64,000 nucleotides of DNA. Source: Angomonas deanei. Lineage: Eukaryota > Euglenozoa > Kinetoplastea > Trypanosomatida > Trypanosomatidae. The position numbers and the translations under genes were made by a program. The notes beneath the pieces are model-generated. The model made no database searches. It saw only the letters and a list, made by a program, of their open reading frames with translations, and was not told where the DNA came from. Below, one piece after another: positions 10,701 to 22,700 of the stretch (positions within the stretch are counted from its first letter, which is position 1; each line of letters opens with the position of its first letter). The stretch is taken from the NCBI GenBank assembly GCA_903995115.1, contig LR877149.1, positions 930,001-994,000 of the forward strand, in the 5' to 3' direction.

Positions 10701-13700
10701 GGTGGACGACGTCCGTGGCGGGGGCTTCCATCCCAGTGCGGAGCGGTCTTCCTTCTCGTCCGGGGTGTTCGTCTGCAGGGCAACCGACTGCTTCCTCATG
10801 CGATCCAATAGCGGCTTCAACCTCCTCCGCCGGCACCACCTCCTCTTCAAAGTACAGGGGCGACTGCTCAGGTCCATCAAACTGCAGCGCAACGGAGCGC
10901 CGGTGGACGACGTCCGTGGCGGGGGCTTCCATCCCAGTGCGGAGCGGTCTTCCCTCGTCCGGGGTGTTCGTCTGCAGGGCAACCGACTGCTTCCTCATGC
11001 GATCCAATAGCGGCTTCAACCTCCTCCGCCGGCACCACCTCCTCTTCAAAGTACAGGGGCGACTGCTCGGGTCCGTCAAACTGCAGCGCAACGGAGCGCC
11101 GGTGGACGACGTCCGTAGCGGGGGCTTCCATCCCAGTGCGGAGCGGTCTTCCCTCGTCCGGGGTGTTCGTCTGCAGGGCAACCGACTGCTTCCTCATGCG
11201 ATCAATAGCGGCTTCAACCTCCTCCGCCGGCACCACTTCCTCTTCAAAGTACAGGGGCGACTGCTCGGGTCCGTCAAACTGCAGCGCAACGGAGCGCCGG
11301 TGGACGACGTCCGTGGTGGGGGCTTCCATCCCAGTGCGGAGCGGTCTTCCCTTTCGTCCGGGGTGTTCGTCTGCAGGGCAACCGACTGCTTCCTCATGCG
11401 ATCAATAGCGGCTTCAACCTCCTCCGCCGGCACCACCTCCTCTTCAAAGTACAGGGGCGACTGCTCAGGTCCATCAAACTGCAGCGCAACGGAGCGCCGG
11501 TGGACGACGTCCGTGGCGGGGGCTTCCATCCCAGTGCGGAGCGGTCTTCCCTCGTCCGGGGTGTTCGTCTGCAGGGCAACCGACTGCTTCCTCATGCGGT
11601 CAATAGCGGCTTCAACCTCCTCCGCCGGCACCACCTCCTCTTCAAAGTACAGGGGCGACTGCTCAGGTCCATCAAACTGCAGCGCAACGGAGCGCCGGTG
11701 GACGACGTCCGTAGCGGGGGCTTCCATCCCAGTGCGGAGCGGTCTTCCCTCGTCCGGGGTGTTCGTCTGCAGGGCAACCGACTGCTTCCTCATGCGATCA
11801 ATAGCGGCTTCAACCTCCTCCGCCGGCACCACCTCCTCTTCAAAGTACAGGGGCGACTGCTCGGGTCCATCAAACTGCAGCGCAACGGAGCGCCGGTGGA
11901 CGACGTCCGTGGTGGGGGCTTCCATCCCAGTGCGGAGCGGTCTTCCCTCGTCCGGGGTGTTCGTCTGCAGGGCAACCGACTGCTTCCTCATGCGATCAAT
12001 AGCGGCTTCAACCTCCTCCGCCGGCACCACCTCCCCCTTCAAAGTACAGGGGCGACTGCTCGGGTCCGTCAAACTGCAGCGCAACGGAGCGCCGGTGGAC
12101 GACGTCCGTGGCGGGGGCTTCCATCCCAGTGCGGAGCGGTCTTCCCTCGTCCGGGGTGTTCGTCTGCAGGGCAACCGACTGCTTCCTCATGCGGTCAATA
12201 GCGGCTTCAACCTCCTCCGCCGGCACCACCTCCTCTTCAAAGTACAGGGGCGACTGCTCAGGTCCATCAAACTGCAGCGCAACGGAGCGCCGGTGGACGA
12301 CATCCGTGGCGGGGGCTTCCATCCCAGTGCGGAGCGGTCTTCCCTCGTCCGGGGTGTTCGTCTGCAGGGCAACCGACTGCTTCCTCATGCGATCAATAGC
12401 GGCTTCAACCTCCTCCGCCGCCACCACCTCCTCTTCAAAGTACAGGGGCGACTGCTCAGGTCCATCAAACTGCAGCGCAACGGAGCGCCGGTGGACGACG
12501 TCCGTGGCGGGGGCTTCCATCCCAGTGCGGAGCGGTCTTCCCTCGTCCGGGGTGTTCGTCTGCAGGGCAACCGACTGCTTCCTCATGCGGTCAATAGCGG
12601 CTTCAACCTCCTCCGCCGGCACCACCTCCTCTTCAAAGTACAGGGGCGACTGCTCAGGTCCATCAAACTGCAGCGCAACGGAGCGCCGGTGGACGACGTC
12701 CGTGGCGGGGGCTTCCATCCCAGTGCGGAGCGGTCTTCCCTCGTCCGGGGTGTTCGTCTGCAGGGCAACCGACTGCTTCCTCATGCGGTCAATAGCGGCT
12801 TCAACCTCCTCCGCCGGCACCACCTCCTCTTCAAAGTACAGGGGCGACTGCTCAGGTCCATCAAACTGCAGCGCAACGGAGCGCCGGTGGACGACGTCCG
12901 TGGCGGGGGCTTCCATCCCAGTGCGGAGCGGTCTTCCCTCGTCCGGGGTGTTCGTCTGCAGGGCAACCGACTGCTTCCTCATGCGGTCAATAGCGGCTTC
13001 AACCTCCTCCGCCGGCACCACCTCCTCTTCAAAGTACAGGGGCGACTGCTCGGGTCCGTCAAACTGCAGCGCAACGGAGCGCCGGTGGACGACGTCCGTG
13101 GTGGGGGCTTCCATCCCAGTGCGGAGCGGTCTTCCCTCGTCCGGGGTGTTCGTCTGCAGGGCAACCGACTGCTTCCTCATGCGATCAATAGCGGCTTCAA
13201 CCTCCTCCGCCGGCACCACTTCCTCTTCAAAGTACAGGGGCGACTGCTCAGGTCCATCAAACTGCAGCGCAACGGAGCGCCGGTGGACGACGTCCGTGGC
13301 GGGGGCTTCCATCCCAGTGCGGAGCGGTCTTCCCTCGTCCGGGGTGTTCGTCTGCAGGGCAACCGACTGCTTCCTCATGCGATCAATAGCGGCTTCAACC
13401 TCCTCCGCCGGCACCACCTCCTCTTCAAAGTACAGGGGCGACTGCTCAGGTCCATCAAACTGCAGCGCAACGGAGCGCCGGTGGACGACGTCCGTGGCGG
13501 GGGCTTCCATCCCAGTGCGGAGCGGTCTTCCCTCGTCCGGGGTGTTCGTCTGCAGGGCAACCGACTGCTTCCTCATGCGATCAATAGCGGCTTCAACCTC
13601 CTCCGCCGGCACCACCTCCTCTTCAAAGTACAGGGGCGACTGCTCAGGTCCATCAAACTGCAGCGCAACGGAGCGCCGGTGGACGACGTCCGTAGCGGGG

Positions 13701-16700
13701 GCTTCCATCCCAGTGCGGAGCGGTCTTCCCTCGTCCGGGGTGTTCGTCTGCAGGGCAACCGACTGCTTCCTCATGCGATCAATAGCGGCTTCAACCTCCT
13801 CCGCCGGCACCACCTCCTCTTCAAAGTACAGGGGCGACTGCTCGGGTCCGTCAAACTGCAGCGCAACGGAGCGCCGGTGGACGACGTCCGTGGCGGGGGC
13901 TTCCATCCCAGTGCGGAGCGGTCTTCCCTCGTCCGGGGTGTTCGTCTGCAGGGCAACCGACTGCTTCCTCATGCGATCAATAGCGGCTTCAACCTCCTCC
14001 GCCGGCACCACCTCCCCTTCAAAGTACAGGGGCGACTGCTCGGGTCCGTCAAACTGCAGCGCAACGGAGCGCCGGTGGACGACGTCCGTGGCGGGGGCTT
14101 CCATCCCAGTGCGGAGCGGTCTTCCCTCGTCCGGGGTGTTCGTCTGCAGGGCAACCGACTGCTTCCTCATGCGGTCAATAGCGGCTTCAACCTCCTCCGC
14201 CGGCACCACCTCCTCTTCAAAGTACAGGGGCGACTGCTCAGGTCCATCAAACTGCAGCGCAACGGAGCGCCGGTGGACGACGTCCGTGGCGGGGGCTTCC
14301 ATCCCAGTGCGGAGCGGTCTTCCCTCGTCCGGGGTGTTCGTCTGCAGGGCAACCGACTGCTTCCTCATGCGGTCAATAGCGGCTTCAACCTCCTCCGCCG
14401 GCACCACCTCCTCTTCAAAGTACAGGGGCGACTGCTCGGGTCCATCAAACTGCAGCGCAACGGAGCGCCGGTGGACGACGTCCGTGGCGGGGGCTTCCAT
14501 CCCAGTGCGGAGCGGTCTTCCCTCGTCCGGGGTGTTCGTCTGCAGGGCAACCGACTGCTTCCTCATGCGATCAATAGCGGCTTCAACCTCCTCCGCCGGC
14601 ACCACCTCCTCTTCAAAGTACAGGGGCGACTGCTCGGGTCCGTCAAACTGCAGCGCAACGGAGCGCCGGTGGACGACGTCCGTGGCGGGGGCTTCCATCC
14701 CAGTGCGGAGCGGTCTTCCCTCGTCCGGGGTGTTCGTCTGCAGGGCAACCGACTGCTTCCTCATGCGGTCAATAGCGGCTTCGGCCTCCTCCGCCGGCAC
14801 CACCTCCTCTTCAAAGTACAGGGGCGACTGCTCAGGTCCATCAAACTGCAGCGCAACGGAGCGCCGGTGGACGACGTCCGTGGCGGGGGCTTCCATCCCA
14901 GTGCGGAGCGGTCTTCCCTCGTCCGGGGTGTTCGTCTGCAGGGCAACCGACTGCTTCCTCATGCGGTCAATAGCGGCTTCAACCTCCTCCGCCGGCACCA
15001 CCTCCTCTTCAAAGTACAGGGGCGACTGCTCGGGTCCATCAAACTGCAGCGCAACGGAGCGCCGGTGGACGACGTCCGTGGCGGGGGCTTCCATCCCAGT
15101 GCGGAGCGGTCTTCCCTCGTCCGGGGTGTTCGTCTGCAGGGCAACCGACTGCTTCCTCATGCGGTCAATAGCGGCTTCAACCTCCTCCGCCGGCACCACT
15201 TCCTCTTCAAAGTACAGGGGCGACTGCTCAGGTCCATCAAACTGCAGCGCAACGGAGCGCCGGTGGACGACGTCCGTGGCGGGGGCTTCCATCCCAGTGC
15301 GGAGCGGTCTTCCCTCGTCCGGGGTGTTCGTCTGCAGGGCAACCGACTGCTTCCTCATGCGATCAATAGCGGCTTCAACCTCCTCCGCCGGCACCACCTC
15401 CTCTTCAAAGTACAGGGGCGACTGCTCAGGTCCATCAAACTGCAGCGCAACGGAGCGCCGGTGGACGACGTCCGTGGCGGGGGCTTCCATCCCAGTGCGG
15501 AGCGGTCTTCCCTCGTCCGGGGTGTTCGTCTGCAGGGCAACCGACTGCTTCCTCATGCGGTCAATAGCGGCTTCGGCCTCCTCCGCCGGCACCACCTCCT
15601 CTTCAAAGTACAGGGGCGACTGCTCAGGTCCATCAAACTGCAGCGCAACGGAGCGCCGGTGGACGACGTCCGTGGTGGGGGCTTCCATCCCAGTGCGGAG
15701 CGGTCTTCCCTCGTCCGGGGTGTTCGTCTGCAGGGCAACCGACTGCTTCCTCATGCGGTCAATAGCGGCTTCAACCTCCTCCGCCGGCACCACCTCCTCT
15801 TCAAAGTACAGGGGCGACTGCTCGGGTCCATCAAACTGCAGCGCAACGGAGCGCCGGTGGACGACGTCCGTGGCGGGGGCTTCCATCCCAGTGCGGAGCG
15901 GTCTTCCCTCGTCCGGGGTGTTCGTCTGCAGGGCAACCGACTGCTTCCTCATGCGGTCAATAGCGGCTTCGGCCTCCTCCGCCGGCACCACCTCCTCTTC
16001 AAAGTACAGGGGCGACTGCTCAGGTCCATCAAACTGCAGCGCAACGGAGCGCCGGTGGACGACGTCCGTGGCGGGGGCTTCCATCCCAGTGCGGAGCGGT
16101 CTTCCCTCGTCCGGGGTGTTCGTCTGCAGGGCAACCGACTGCTTCCTCATGCGGTCAATAGCGGCTTCAGCCTCCTCCGCCGGCACCACCTCCTCTTCAA
16201 AGTACAGGGGCGACTGCTCAGGTCCATCAAACTGCAGCGCAACGGAGCGCCGGTGGACGACGTCCGTGGCGGGGGCTTCCATCCCAGTGCGGAGCGGTCT
16301 TCCCTCGTCCGGGGTGTTCGTCTGCAGGGCAACCGACTGCTTCCTCATGCGGTCAATAGCGGCTTCAACCTCCTCCGCCGGCACCACCTCCTCTTCAAAG
16401 TACAGGGGCGACTGCTCGGGTCCATCAAACTGCAGCGCAACGGAGCGCCGGTGGACGACGTCCGTGGCGGGGGCTTCCATCCCAGTGCGGAGCGGTCTTC
16501 CCTCGTCCGGGGTGTTCGTCTGCAGGGCAACCGACTGCTTCCTCATGCGATCAATAGCGGCTTCAACCTCCTCCGCCGGCACCACTTCCTCTTCAAAGTA
16601 CAGGGGCGACTGCTCAGGTCCATCAAACTGCAGCGCAACGGAGCGCCGGTGGACGACGTCCGTGGCGGGGGCTTCCATCCCAGTGCGGAGCGGTCTTCCC

Positions 16701-19700
16701 TCGTCCGGGGTGTTCGTCTGCAGGGCAACCGACTGCTTCCTCATGCGGTCAATAGCGGCTTCAACCTCCTCCGCCGGCACCACCTCCTCTTCAAAGTACA
16801 GGGGCGACTGCTCGGGTCCGTCAAACTGCAGCGCAACGGAGCGCCGGTGGACGACGTCCGTGGCGGGGGCTTCCATCCCAGTGCGGAGCGGTCTTCCCTC
16901 GTCCGGGGTGTTCGTCTGCAGGGCAACCGACTGCTTCCTCATGCGATCAATAGCGGCTTCAACCTCCTCCGCCGGCACCACCTCCTCTTCAAAGTACAGG
17001 GGCGACTGCTCAGGTCCATCAAACTGCAGCGCAACGGAGCGCCGGTGGACGACGTCCGTGGCGGGGGCTTCCATCCCAGTGCGGAGCGGTCTTCCCTCGT
17101 CCGGGGTGTTCGTCTGCAGGGCAACCGACTGCTTCCTCATGCGGTCAATAGCGGCTTCAACCTCCTCCGCCGGCACCACTTCCTCTTCAAAGTACAGGGG
17201 CGACTGCTCAGGTCCATCAAACTGCAGCGCAACGGAGCGCCGGTGGACGACGTCCGTGGCGGGGGCTTCCATCCCAGTGCGGAGCGGTCTTCCCTCGTCC
17301 GGGGTGTTCGTCTGCAGGGCAACCGACTGCTTCCTCATGCGATCAATAGCGGCTTCAACCTCCTCCGCCGGCACCACCTCCTCTTCAAAGTACAGGGGCG
17401 ACTGCTCAGGTCCATCAAACTGCAGCGCAACGGAGCGCCGGTGGACGACGTCCGTGGCGGGGGCTTCCATCCCAGTGCGGAGCGGTCTTCCCTCGTCCGG
17501 GGTGTTCGTCTGCAGGGCAACCGACTGCTTCCTCATGCGGTCAATAGCGGCTTCAACCTCCTCCGCCGGCACCACCTCCTCTTCAAAGTACAGGGGCGAC
17601 TGCTCGGGTCCGTCAAACTGCAGCGCAACGGAGCGCCGGTGGACGACGTCCGTGGCGGGGGCTTCCATCCCAGTGCGGAGCGGTCTTCCCTCGTCCGGGG
17701 TGTTCGTCTGCAGGGCAACCGACTGCTTCCTCATGCGATCAATAGCGGCTTCGGCCTCCTCCGCCGGCACCACTTCCTCTTCAAAGTACAGGGGCGACTG
17801 CTCAGGTCCATCAAACTGCAGCGCAACGGAGCGCCGGTGGACGACGTCCGTGGCGGGGGCTTCCATCCCAGTGCGGAGCGGTCTTCCCTCGTCCGGGGTG
17901 TTCGTCTGCAGGGCAACCGACTGCTTCCTCATGCGGTCAATAGCGGCTTCAACCTCCTCCGCCGGCACCACCTCCTTTTCAAAGTACAGGGGCGACTGCT
18001 CGGGTCCATCAAACTGCAGCGCAACGGAGCGCCGGTGGACGACGTCCGTGGCGGGGGCTTCCATCCCAGTGCGGAGCGGTCTTCCCTCGTCCGGGGTGTT
18101 CGTCTGCAGGGCAACCGACTGCTTCCTCATGCGGTCAATAGCGGCTTCAACCTCCTCCGCCGGCACCACCTCCTCTTCAAAGTACAGGGGCGACTGCTCG
18201 GGTCCATCAAACTGCAGCGCAACGGAGCGCCGGTGGACGACGTCCGTGGCGGGGGCTTCCATCCCAGTGCGGAGCGGTCTTCCCTCGTCCGGGGTGTTCG
18301 TCTGCAGGGCAACCGACTGCTTCCTCATGCGGTCAATAGCGGCTTCGGCCTCCTCCGCCGGCACCACCTCCTCTTCAAAGTACAGGGGCGACTGCTCAGG
18401 TCCATCAAACTGCAGCGCAACGGAGCGCCGGTGGACGACGTCCGTGGCGGGGGCTTCCATCCCAGTGCGGAGCGGTCTTCCCTCGTCCGGGGTGTTCGTC
18501 TGCAGGGCAACCGACTGCTTCCTCATGCGATCAATAGCGGCTTCAACCTCCTCCGCCGGCACCACCTCCTCTTCAAAGTACAGGGGCGACTGCTCGGGTC
18601 CATCAAACTGCAGCGCAACGGAGCGCCGGTGGACGACGTCCGTGGCGGGGGCTTCCATCCCAGTGCGGAGCGGTCTTCCCTCGTCCGGGGTGTTCGTCTG
18701 CAGGGCAACCGACTGCTTCCTCATGCGGTCAATAGCGGCTTCAACCTCCTCCGCCGGCACCACCTCCTCTTCAAAGTACAGGGGCGACTGCTCAGGTCCA
18801 TCAAACTGCAGCGCAACGGAGCGCCGGTGGACGACGTCCGTGGCGGGGGCTTCCATCCCAGTGCGGAGCGGTCTTCCCTCGTCCGGGGTGTTCGTCTGCA
18901 GGGCAACCGACTGCTTCCTCATGCGGTCAATAGCGGCTTCAACCTCCTCCGCCGGCACCACCTCCTCTTCAAAGTACAGGGGCGACTGCTCGGGTCCGTC
19001 AAACTGCAGCGCAACGGAGCGCCGGTGGACGACGTCCGTGGCGGGGGCTTCCATCCCAGTGCGGAGCGGTCTTCCCTCGTCCGGGGTGTTCGTCTGCAGG
19101 GCAACCGACTGCTTCCTCATGCGATCAATAGCGGCTTCGGCCTCCTCCGCCGGCACCACTTCCTCTTCAAAGTACAGGGGCGACTGCTCAGGTCCATCAA
19201 ACTGCAGCGCAACGGAGCGCCGGTGGACGACGTCCGTGGCGGGGGCTTCCATCCCAGTGCGGAGCGGTCTTCCCTCGTCCGGGGTGTTCGTCTGCAGGGC
19301 AACCGACTGCTTCCTCATGCGGTCAATAGCGGCTTCAACCTCCTCCGCCGGCACCACCTCCTCTTCAAAGTACAGGGGCGACTGCTCAGGTCCATCAAAC
19401 TGCAGCGCAACGGAGCGCCGGTGGACGACGTCCGTGGTGGGGGCTTCCATCCCAGTGCGGAGCGGTCTTCCCTCGTCCGGGGTGTTCGTCTGCAGGGCAA
19501 CCGACTGCTTCCTCATGCGGTCAATAGCGGCTTCAACCTCCTCCGCCGGCACCACCTCCTCTTCAAAGTACAGGGGCGACTGCTCAGGTCCATCAAACTG
19601 CAGCGCAACGGAGCGCCGGTGGACGACGTCCGTGGCGGGGGCTTCCATCCCAGTGCGGAGCGGTCTTCCCTCGTCCGGGGTGTTCGTCTGCAGGGCAACC

Positions 19701-22700
19701 GACTGCTTCCTCATGCGATCAATAGCGGCTTCAACCTCCTCCGCCGGCACCACCTCCTCTTCAAAGTACAGGGGCGACTGCTCGGGTCCGTCAAACTGCA
19801 GCGCAACGGAGCGCCGGTGGACGACGTCCGTGGCGGGGGCTTCCATCCCAGTGCGGAGCGGTCTTCCCTCGTCCGGGGTGTTCGTCTGCAGGGCAACCGA
19901 CTGCTTCCTCATGCGATCAATAGCGGCTTCGGCCTCCTCCGCCGGCACCACTTCCTCTTCAAAGTACAGGGGCGACTGCTCAGGTCCATCAAACTGCAGC
20001 GCAACGGAGCGCCGGTGGACGACGTCCGTGGTGGGGGCTTCCATCCCAGTGCGGAGCGGTCTTCCCTCGTCCGGGGTGTTCGTCTGCAGGGCAACCGACT
20101 GCTTCCTCATGCGATCAATAGCGGCTTCAACCTCCTCCGCCGGCACCACCTCCTCTTCAAAGTACAGGGGCGACTGCTCGGGTCCGTCAAACTGCAGCGC
20201 AACGGAGCGCCGGTGGACGACGTCCGTGGCGGGGGCTTCCATCCCAGTGCGGAGCGGTCTTCCCTCGTCCGGGGTGTTCGTCTGCAGGGCAACCGACTGC
20301 TTCCTCATGCGGTCAATAGCGGCTTCGGCCTCCTCCGCCGGCACCACCTCCTCTTCAAAGTACAGGGGCGACTGCTCAGGTCCATCAAACTGCAGCGCAA
20401 CGGAGCGCCGGTGGACGACGTCCGTGGCGGGGGCTTCCATCCCAGTGCGGAGCGGTCTTCCCTCGTCCGGGGTGTTCGTCTGCAGGGCAACCGACTGCTT
20501 CCTCATGCGATCAATAGCGGCTTCAACCTCCTCCGCCGGCACCACCTCCTCTTCAAAGTACAGGGGCGACTGCTCGGGTCCATCAAACTGCAGCGCAACG
20601 GAGCGCCGGTGGACGACGTCCGTGGCGGGGGCTTCCATCCCAGTGCGGAGCGGTCTTCCCTCGTCCGGGGTGTTCGTCTGCAGGGCAACCGACTGCTTCC
20701 TCATGCGATCAATAGCGGCTTCAACCTCCTCCGCCGGCACCACCTCCTCTTCAAAGTACAGGGGCGACTGCTCAGGTCCATCAAACTGCAGCGCAACGGA
20801 GCGCCGGTGGACGACGTCCGTGGCGGGGGCTTCCATCCCAGTGCGGAGCGGTCTTCCCTCGTCCGGGGTGTTCGTCTGCAGGGCAACCGACTGCTTCCTC
20901 ATGCGATCAATAGCGGCTTCAACCTCCTCCGCCGGCACCACCTCCTCTTCAAAGTACAGGGGCGACTGCTCAGGTCCATCAAACTGCAGCGCAACGGAGC
21001 GCCGGTGGACGACGTCCGTGGCGGGGGCTTCCATCCCAGTGCGGAGCGGTCTTCCCTCGTCCGGGGTGTTCGTCTGCAGGGCAACCGACTGCTTCCTCAT
21101 GCGGTCAATAGCGGCTTCAACCTCCTCCGCCGGCACCACCTCCTCTTCAAAGTACAGGGGCGACTGCTCGGGTCCATCAAACTGCAGCGCAACGGAGCGC
21201 CGGTGGACGACGTCCGTGGCGGGGGCTTCCATCCCAGTGCGGAGCGGTCTTCCCTCGTCCGGGGTGTTCGTCTGCAGGGCAACCGACTGCTTCCTCATGC
21301 GATCAATAGCGGCTTCAACCTCCTCCGCCGCCACCACCTCCTCTTCAAAGTACAGGGGCGACTGCTCAGGTCCATCAAACTGCAGCGCAACGGAGCGCCG
21401 GTGGACGACGTCCGTGGCGGGGGCTTCCATCCCAGTGCGGAGCGGTCTTCCCTCGTCCGGGGTGTTCGTCTGCAGGGCAACCGACTGCTTCCTCATGCGA
21501 TCAATAGCGGCTTCAACCTCCTCCGCCGGCACCACCTCCTCTTCAAAGTACAGGGGCGACTGCTCAGGTCCATCAAACTGCAGCGCAACGGAGCGCCGGT
21601 GGACGACGTCCGTGGCGGGGGCTTCCATCCCAGTGCGGAGCGGTCTTCCCTCGTCCGGGGTGTTCGTCTGCAGGGCAACCGACTGCTTCCTCATGCGGTC
21701 AATAGCGGCTTCAACCTCCTCCGCCGGCACCACCTCCTCTTCAAAGTACAGGGGCGACTGCTCGGGTCCATCAAACTGCAGCGCAACGGAGCGCCGGTGG
21801 ACGACGTCCGTGGTGGGGGCTTCCATCCCAGTGCGGAGCGGTCTTCCCTCGTCCGGGGTGTTCGTCTGCAGGGCAACCGACTGCTTCCTCATGCGATCAA
21901 TAGCGGCTTCAACCTCCTCCGCCGGCACCACCTCCTCTTCAAAGTACAGGGGCGACTGCTCGGGTCCGTCAAACTGCAGCGCAACGGAGCGCCGGTGGAC
22001 GACGTCCGTGGCGGGGGCTTCCATCCCAGTGCGGAGCGGTCTTCCCTCGTCCGGGGTGTTCGTCTGCAGGGCAACCGACTGCTTCCTCATGCGATCAATA
22101 GCGGCTTCAACCTCCTCCGCCGGCACCACCTCCTCTTCAAAGTACAGGGGCGACTGCTCAGGTCCATCAAACTGCAGCGCAACGGAGCGCCGGTGGACGA
22201 CGTCCGTGGCGGGGGCTTCCATCCCAGTGCGGAGCGGTCTTCCCTCGTCCGGGGTGTTCGTCTGCAGGGCAACCGACTGCTTCCTCATGCGATCAATAGC
22301 GGCTTCAACCTCCTCCGCCGGCACCACCTCCCCTTCAAAGTACAGGGGCGACTGCTCGGGTCCGTCAAACTGCAGCGCAACGGAGCGCCGGTGGACGACG
22401 TCCGTGGCGGGGGCTTCCATCCCAGTGCGGAGCGGTCTTCCCTCGTCCGGGGTGTTCGTCTGCAGGGCAACCGACTGCTTCCTCATGCGATCAATAGCGG
22501 CTTCAACCTCCTCCGCCGGCACCACCTCCTCTTCAAAGTACAGGGGCGACTGCTCAGGTCCATCAAACTGCAGCGCAACGGAGCGCCGGTGGACGACGTC
22601 CGTGGCGGGGGCTTCCATCCCAGTGCGGAGCGGTCTTCCCTCGTCCGGGGTGTTCGTCTGCAGGGCAACCGACTGCTTCCTCATGCGGTCAATAGCGGCT

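Noticed and set aside
9154-12201. Many 60-430 codon open stretches in all phases at the array junction
   Set aside because: They are pieces of the same repeats cut by the irregular unit lengths, not separate genes.
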